In this document: positions 27,753-31,346 of the stretch, piece by piece
Numbering within the stretch: position 1 is the stretch's first letter
Layout of the letters: the number at the start of each line of letters is the position of its first letter
Source: RECO01 sp050485385
GTDB lineage: Bacteria; Pseudomonadota; Alphaproteobacteria; Geminicoccales; Geminicoccaceae
DNA: 31,346 nucleotides
Direction of reading: 5' to 3'
Assembly (NCBI GenBank): GCA_050485385.1
Contig: JBJHBG010000055.1
Coordinates: 1-31,346 of the forward strand
Notes under the pieces: model-generated
What the model saw: the letters and a program-made list of their open reading frames with translations, nothing else
The model's database searches: none
What the model was told of the DNA's origin: nothing
Position numbers and translations under genes: made by a program

Positions 27753-28436
27753 AGCGGTCGGCTGCGACCGGAGCGGCTTGCCGTGTTTCAGCATGACGAG
27801 TGTCAGCCAGCCGAGCAGTACGCCGTTGAGCAGGTGCCACACGGGGTGCGTGCCGATCGGCCAGACGTCGCAGAGCGGCTGGTCGAGGGTGCGGAAGGTG
27901 AGCGAGACGACGAAGATGCCGGCGGCGACGAGCAGGGCATGGCCCGCCGGCCGACCGAGGGCGCGCAGCCAGAGGCCGCAGACGATCAGGGCGAGAAAGG
28001 CGGGGAGGTAGCCCTGCGAGCCGTGCAAGGCACCGCCGGCGACGGCCGAGACGGCACCCGCGAAGGCGGTGCTCGCCGGCAGGAAGGCGACGCCGACGAG
28101 AATGGCGAGCCACCAGGGCTGGCGGAAGAAGCGGCGGATCGTGAGGATCAGGTAGAAGACGATGAAGATGCGGATGGGGATGACGTCGGCCAGCAGCGAC
28201 CAGACGTTGGCGAAGGTGTGGAACAAGAACGAGCCGACGCCGATGGTCGCCACGATGAGGAGGAGCACGCCCACCGCCCAGTCCTGCTCCGGCTCACGAC
28301 GCCACGCGCGGTAGACGACGACCACGGCGACGATGAAGGCGAGGTTGGTGACCGCGTTCACGGGCTCCGACCAGAAGCTCGGGTCGGTGCGCTCGCAATA
28401 GGCATCGATGTGCCGGAACCAGCCTTCGCCGGCCAT
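27750..28436 (-). CDS. Membrane alkaline-ceramidase-family (CREST) hydrolase
   Basis: 228-aa inner-membrane protein with seven predicted helices, a member of the ceramidase family (PF05875). The zinc site is complete: S69, H73 and D84 in GSFLFHTF...LLAD, and H197 and H201 in GTHPVWHLLNG. The spacings (4, 11 and 4) equal those of S77, H81, D92, H217 and H221 in human ACER3. The N-terminal IDAYCERTDPSFWSEPVN with NAVTN resembles the calcium-binding stretch of that enzyme. This suggests amide hydrolysis of a lipid such as a ceramide, but bacterial members are little studied. AGGAG at good spacing before the ATG. It follows a peptide ABC transporter gene by 55 bp on the same strand and may share its transcript. 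Confidence 0.9.
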   Translation of the reverse strand: MAGEGWFRHIDAYCERTDPSFWSEPVNAVTNLAFIVAVVVVYRAWRREPEQDWAVGVLLLIVATIGVGSFLFHTFANVWSLLADVIPIRIFIVFYLILTIRRFFRQPWWLAILVGVAFLPASTAFAGAVSAVAGGALHGSQGYLPAFLALIVCGLWLRALGRPAGHALLVAAGIFVVSLTFRTLDQPLCDVWPIGTHPVWHLLNGVLLGWLTLVMLKHGKPLRSQPTA

Positions 28437-28491
28437 GGTCGCTCCTGTTCATCGGTTGTTGTCGGGGGTTGCTGCCGGGCCGTTCAGACCG

Positions 28492-30318
28492 TCAACGCCG
28501 CCACCAGAAGGTGTCCGGCCGGTAGATGCCGAAATGCGCCCCCGGATCCCACGAATAGATGCCATCGGCCGGCACGTTGACCAGATCCGTCTTCGCCGCG
28601 ACCGGCTGCCGCACGCCGGCGACGAGGCCGATGGTGAACACGTTGTCCGCCCAGATATCGAGCATCTCGTCCCAGGCCGCGCGCCGCTCGGCGCCATCCT
28701 CGGCGAAGCGCCATTCGTCGAACAGCTCGTACAGCCGAACGGCCGCCGCCATGTCCGGCGGCTCGCCCGCTTGGCCGCGGGTCTCGTGGTATTGCCCCCA
28801 CATCGGCCATTGATAGTGAATCTGGCTGGTCGGCGCGTACGCCTCGGGGCTCATGTCCGCCGTGGGCAGGCCGTTCTCGACGCCGGTGGCGATGGTCATC
28901 AGCGTGTCGCCCGCGAAGATACGGTTCCGCAGCACCTCGCGCTGCGACGGCCGCGTGAGGAGCCGTACGCCGATCTCCCGCCACTGGTCGGTGATCAACT
29001 CCAGTATGTCGGCGTGCTCGGTGCTCTCGCCCGAGGTCTCGACCACGATCTCCATCGGCCGGCCGTCCGGTAGGAGGCGCACGCCGCCGCTGCCGCGCCG
29101 ATCCAGCCCCGCCTCGTCCAGCAGCGCGTTGGCCTTGACCACGTCGAGGCCGACATAGGCGCTCGCCACCTCCTCGCGCCACAGGGGGCTCTCGCGCAGC
29201 AGCGTGTTGTTGGCGGGATCGGCGATGCCGAAATAGAGAAAGCTCGCGAGCGAGTGGCGGTCGGTCGCGAGCGAGAAGGCGCGGCGCACGCGGACGTCGC
29301 GGAACACCTCGCGCCAGACCGGATCGCGGGCGTTCAGGTTGGGGAAGAGAGCCAAGTGCGCCGCCGGCGACGTACGCCAGAGGTGCGTGTGCATCCCAGC
29401 CCGGCCCTCGCTTTCCTTGAGAAACGTGACGTCGGAGAACGCCAGGCCGCGCGCCTGGAGATCGGCCTCGCCGCCGCCGACCTTCACCGGGATCAGCCGG
29501 CCCTCGATGACGCTGAAGATCATGCGGTCGACATACGGAAGCTGGACGCCGTTCGCGTCCACCCGGTGGAAATAGGGGTTGCGCTCGGCGACGATGCGCT
29601 CGGCGGGCGGCGTGGTGCGGAGCCGCCAGGGTTGCAGGGTCGGCAGGTCCGGGTCGGTTGCCGCGTGCTCGCGGCTGTGACGGCCGAAGAGCTGCGCCCA
29701 GTCGCGGGAGCCGGTGGCGCGCACCTGCGCTGCCAACTCGTCCGGATCGGCGTGATGCTCGTGCAGGGGCTTCAGGTAGTGCGCCGGCATCTGGATCACC
29801 AACGGCAGAGCCCCCGCCAGCGCCGGCAGGAAGAACGGGTTGGGCTTGCTCCAGGAGTAACGGACGGTCAGCTCGTCCAGCACCTCGACCTCGGGCAGCT
29901 CGTCGTCGACGACCATCTCGATCGGCGGGCCGGTCGGCCGTAGCATCTGGTGCTGTGCCACGTCCTCCCAGAAGAAGCGGAAATCTTCCGTGGTGAAGGG
30001 GTGCCCGTCGGACCAGCGGTGACCGGGGCGGAGGTGGAGGGTGAAGATGCGCCCCTCCTCCACCTCCACGTCCTTCAGGATGTCGGGAACGATGTTCAGC
30101 GCACGGTCGTAGCCGACCAGCCGCGCATAGCCGTAGACGAGGAACATCCGGGCATCGCGCGGCTGACCGATGAGGGTTCGGATGTCGCCGCCGCGCGTGC
30201 CGATCTCGGGGATGTCGGTCAACACCAAGGGCTCGTCCGGCGGGCCGGCCCAGGCGTCGGCCGCCGCCAGGACACCCAACGCACAGAGGGCGGAAAGCAG
30301 GCTAGCTCGCAGCGACAT
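28492..30318 (-). CDS. ABC transporter solute-binding protein, peptide/opine type
   Basis: 608-aa periplasmic binding protein of the SBP_bac_5 family. Signal peptide at residues 1-25 (MSLRASLLSALCALGVLAAA, then DAWA). Family blocks: RGGDIRTLIG, LHLRPGHRWSDGHPFTTEDF (near residue 110), RDVRVRRAFSLATDRHSLA, and LLDEAGLDRRGSGGVRLLPDG. It is longer than DppA/OppA-type proteins (about 530 aa), as in the YejA-like subgroup. The ATG at 30318 follows GGGAG; the longer frame to 30444 lies inside the ATPase gene. Its first 17 bp overlap the ATPase 3' end, so the two are coupled. Peptides, opines or sugar-peptides are possible ligands; the sequence does not decide. Confidence 0.93.
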   Translation of the reverse strand: MSLRASLLSALCALGVLAAADAWAGPPDEPLVLTDIPEIGTRGGDIRTLIGQPRDARMFLVYGYARLVGYDRALNIVPDILKDVEVEEGRIFTLHLRPGHRWSDGHPFTTEDFRFFWEDVAQHQMLRPTGPPIEMVVDDELPEVEVLDELTVRYSWSKPNPFFLPALAGALPLVIQMPAHYLKPLHEHHADPDELAAQVRATGSRDWAQLFGRHSREHAATDPDLPTLQPWRLRTTPPAERIVAERNPYFHRVDANGVQLPYVDRMIFSVIEGRLIPVKVGGGEADLQARGLAFSDVTFLKESEGRAGMHTHLWRTSPAAHLALFPNLNARDPVWREVFRDVRVRRAFSLATDRHSLASFLYFGIADPANNTLLRESPLWREEVASAYVGLDVVKANALLDEAGLDRRGSGGVRLLPDGRPMEIVVETSGESTEHADILELITDQWREIGVRLLTRPSQREVLRNRIFAGDTLMTIATGVENGLPTADMSPEAYAPTSQIHYQWPMWGQYHETRGQAGEPPDMAAAVRLYELFDEWRFAEDGAERRAAWDEMLDIWADNVFTIGLVAGVRQPVAAKTDLVNVPADGIYSWDPGAHFGIYRPDTFWWRR

Positions 30319-31333
30319 CCATGGCTCCCGCGCGATCGTTACGACGTACCCAATGCCCACGGCTAACCTCGACCATGCCGCCGTCGTCGTCCGGCCCCAA
30401 CCGGTAGGGCGCGGGCCACGCCTCGGGTGTCGACATGGCACCATCGCGCAGGAGGGCCAGATCGAGTGCGTGGTCCGGGTCCGGCTCCGGTACCGCGGCG
30501 AGCAGGGCCTTGGTGTACGGATGCAACGGATCGTGGAACAGCGCCGTGGTCGGCGCCAGCTCGACGAGCCGCCCCTTGCACATCACGGCAACCCGGTCGC
30601 AGAGGTAGCGGACGACGGCAAGGTTGTGGGCGATGAAGAGGTAGGTGAGCCCCAACTCGCGCTGGAGATCGCGCAACAGGTTCAAGACCTGCGCCTGGAC
30701 CGAGACGTCGAGCGCCGAGACCGGCTCGTCGCAGATCAACAGGTCGGGGCCAAGGGCCAGCGCGCGGGCGATGCCGATGCGCTGCCGCTGGCCGCCCGAG
30801 AAGCTGTGCGGGTAGCGGCGGAGGAAACGGAGGTCGAGCCCGACGGCGCGCATCAGCGCCCGCACCCGCTGCCCCCGGCTCTCGGCGTCGCCGATGCCGT
30901 GGATGACCAGGGGCTCGGCGATGATGTCGGCCACCGACATGCGCGGGTTCAAGGACGCGAACGGGTCCTGGAACATGTACTGGACCTTGGTGCGAAAGCG
31001 CGCCAACCGCTCGCCCTCCAGGGCCAGCACGTCGATCGGGCCGTCGCCGGGATCGTGGTAGGTGAGGCTGCCCGCGTCGACGTCGATCGCCCGCATGATC
31101 GCCTTCGCCAGCGTGGTCTTGCCCGAGCCGCTCTCGCCGACGACGGCGAAGCTCTCGCCCCGGTCGACGGTGAAGCCGACGTCGGCCATCGCCCGGATCT
31201 GCTCGCGGGCTGCGAACCAGCCGCCCTTGCGCGTGGCGTAGCTCTTGGCGAGGCCGTCGGCGACGAGCAGCGGACCGGCCCCCTGCTGGCGGCGCTTCGC
31301 TCCCACCAGGTCGCGCAGCTCGGCGCCGGTCAC
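30302..31333 (-). CDS. Oligopeptide ABC transporter ATPase (OppF/DppF type)
   Basis: 343-aa (or longer) cytosolic ATPase powering peptide-type import. Walker A G66-E-S-G-S-G-K-T-T74; Q-loop with QDPFASLNPRMSV; signature FSGGQRQRIGIARAL; Walker B LLICDEPVSALDVS; H-loop IAHNL. The C-terminal segment LFHDPLHPYTKALLAAVP is the mark of the OppD/OppF group, and the single ATPase domain with its extended N-terminus fits the second (F) subunit. The start given is a GTG near the right edge; because the frame remains open to the end of the window, a start beyond the edge cannot be excluded. Permeases and the partner ATPase are expected to the right. Confidence 0.92.
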   Translation of the reverse strand: MTGAELRDLVGAKRRQQGAGPLLVADGLAKSYATRKGGWFAAREQIRAMADVGFTVDRGESFAVVGESGSGKTTLAKAIMRAIDVDAGSLTYHDPGDGPIDVLALEGERLARFRTKVQYMFQDPFASLNPRMSVADIIAEPLVIHGIGDAESRGQRVRALMRAVGLDLRFLRRYPHSFSGGQRQRIGIARALALGPDLLICDEPVSALDVSVQAQVLNLLRDLQRELGLTYLFIAHNLAVVRYLCDRVAVMCKGRLVELAPTTALFHDPLHPYTKALLAAVPEPDPDHALDLALLRDGAMSTPEAWPAPYRLGPDDDGGMVEVSRGHWVRRNDRAGAMDVAAS

Positions 31334-31346
31334 CTGGATTTCGCGA

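Overview
The window is very GC-rich and densely coded. Start sites are often GTG or TTG, genes overlap by a few bases, and the longest gap between called genes is about 150 bp. The gene content suggests a free-living heterotrophic alphaproteobacterium, possibly of Rhodospirillales type: TRAP and peptide ABC transporters, CoA-linked acid catabolism, a PuuD-type urate hydroxylase, and an iron-sulfur photolyase that aligns residue for residue with Agrobacterium PhrB. This placement is inference; no ribosomal or other phylogenetic marker is present. I saw no tRNA, rRNA, insertion sequence, phage gene or CRISPR array.

Layout. (1) 174-3825: a CaiB/BaiF CoA-transferase diverges from a nitroreductase; then a small secreted CigR/RcnB-like protein and an acyl-CoA dehydrogenase (ACAD) whose catalytic glutamate sits in the isovaleryl-CoA-dehydrogenase position. 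(2) 3931-10613: seven co-directional genes: a Na/Pi cotransporter with a PhoU-like tail, an RraA-fold predicted aldolase, a complete TRAP transporter (dctP, a hairpin, dctQ, dctM) and an MFS carrier. (3) 10574-13708: a second ACAD with its glutamate in the usual place, convergent with and overlapping the MFS gene; a cupin; a D-2-hydroxyacid dehydrogenase flavoprotein. (4) 13718-17109 (minus strand): a tightly overlapping operon of a secreted DUF6134-like protein, an iron-sulfur (6-4) photolyase, a short-chain dehydrogenase and an NTF2-like protein. (5) 17202-24896: an enolase-superfamily enzyme, membrane urate hydroxylase PuuD with a cytochrome c tail, pyruvate carboxylase, and a gamma-glutamyltransferase-family Ntn hydrolase without a signal peptide. 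(6) 24971-27667: a DUF305 protein behind a near-textbook MerR/CueR-type promoter, diverging from a coupled three-gene cassette (methyltransferase, metallo-beta-lactamase-fold hydrolase, methyltransferase). (7) 27750-31333 (minus strand): a membrane ceramidase-family hydrolase downstream of a peptide ABC transporter solute-binding protein and ATPase; the rest of that transporter lies beyond the right edge.

Most of the window looks like accessory metabolism: uptake and CoA-dependent breakdown of organic acids, feeding pyruvate and oxaloacetate, with light/oxidative-damage and metal-stress modules between. The points most worth a second look are the metal-type promoter beside the methyltransferase/MBL cassette, the compact photolyase operon lacking its usual sigma-factor partners, the relocated catalytic base of the first ACAD, and the intact zinc site of the bacterial ceramidase homologue. 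Two diverged copies of a hairpin-rich intergenic repeat lie near the two ends of the window.
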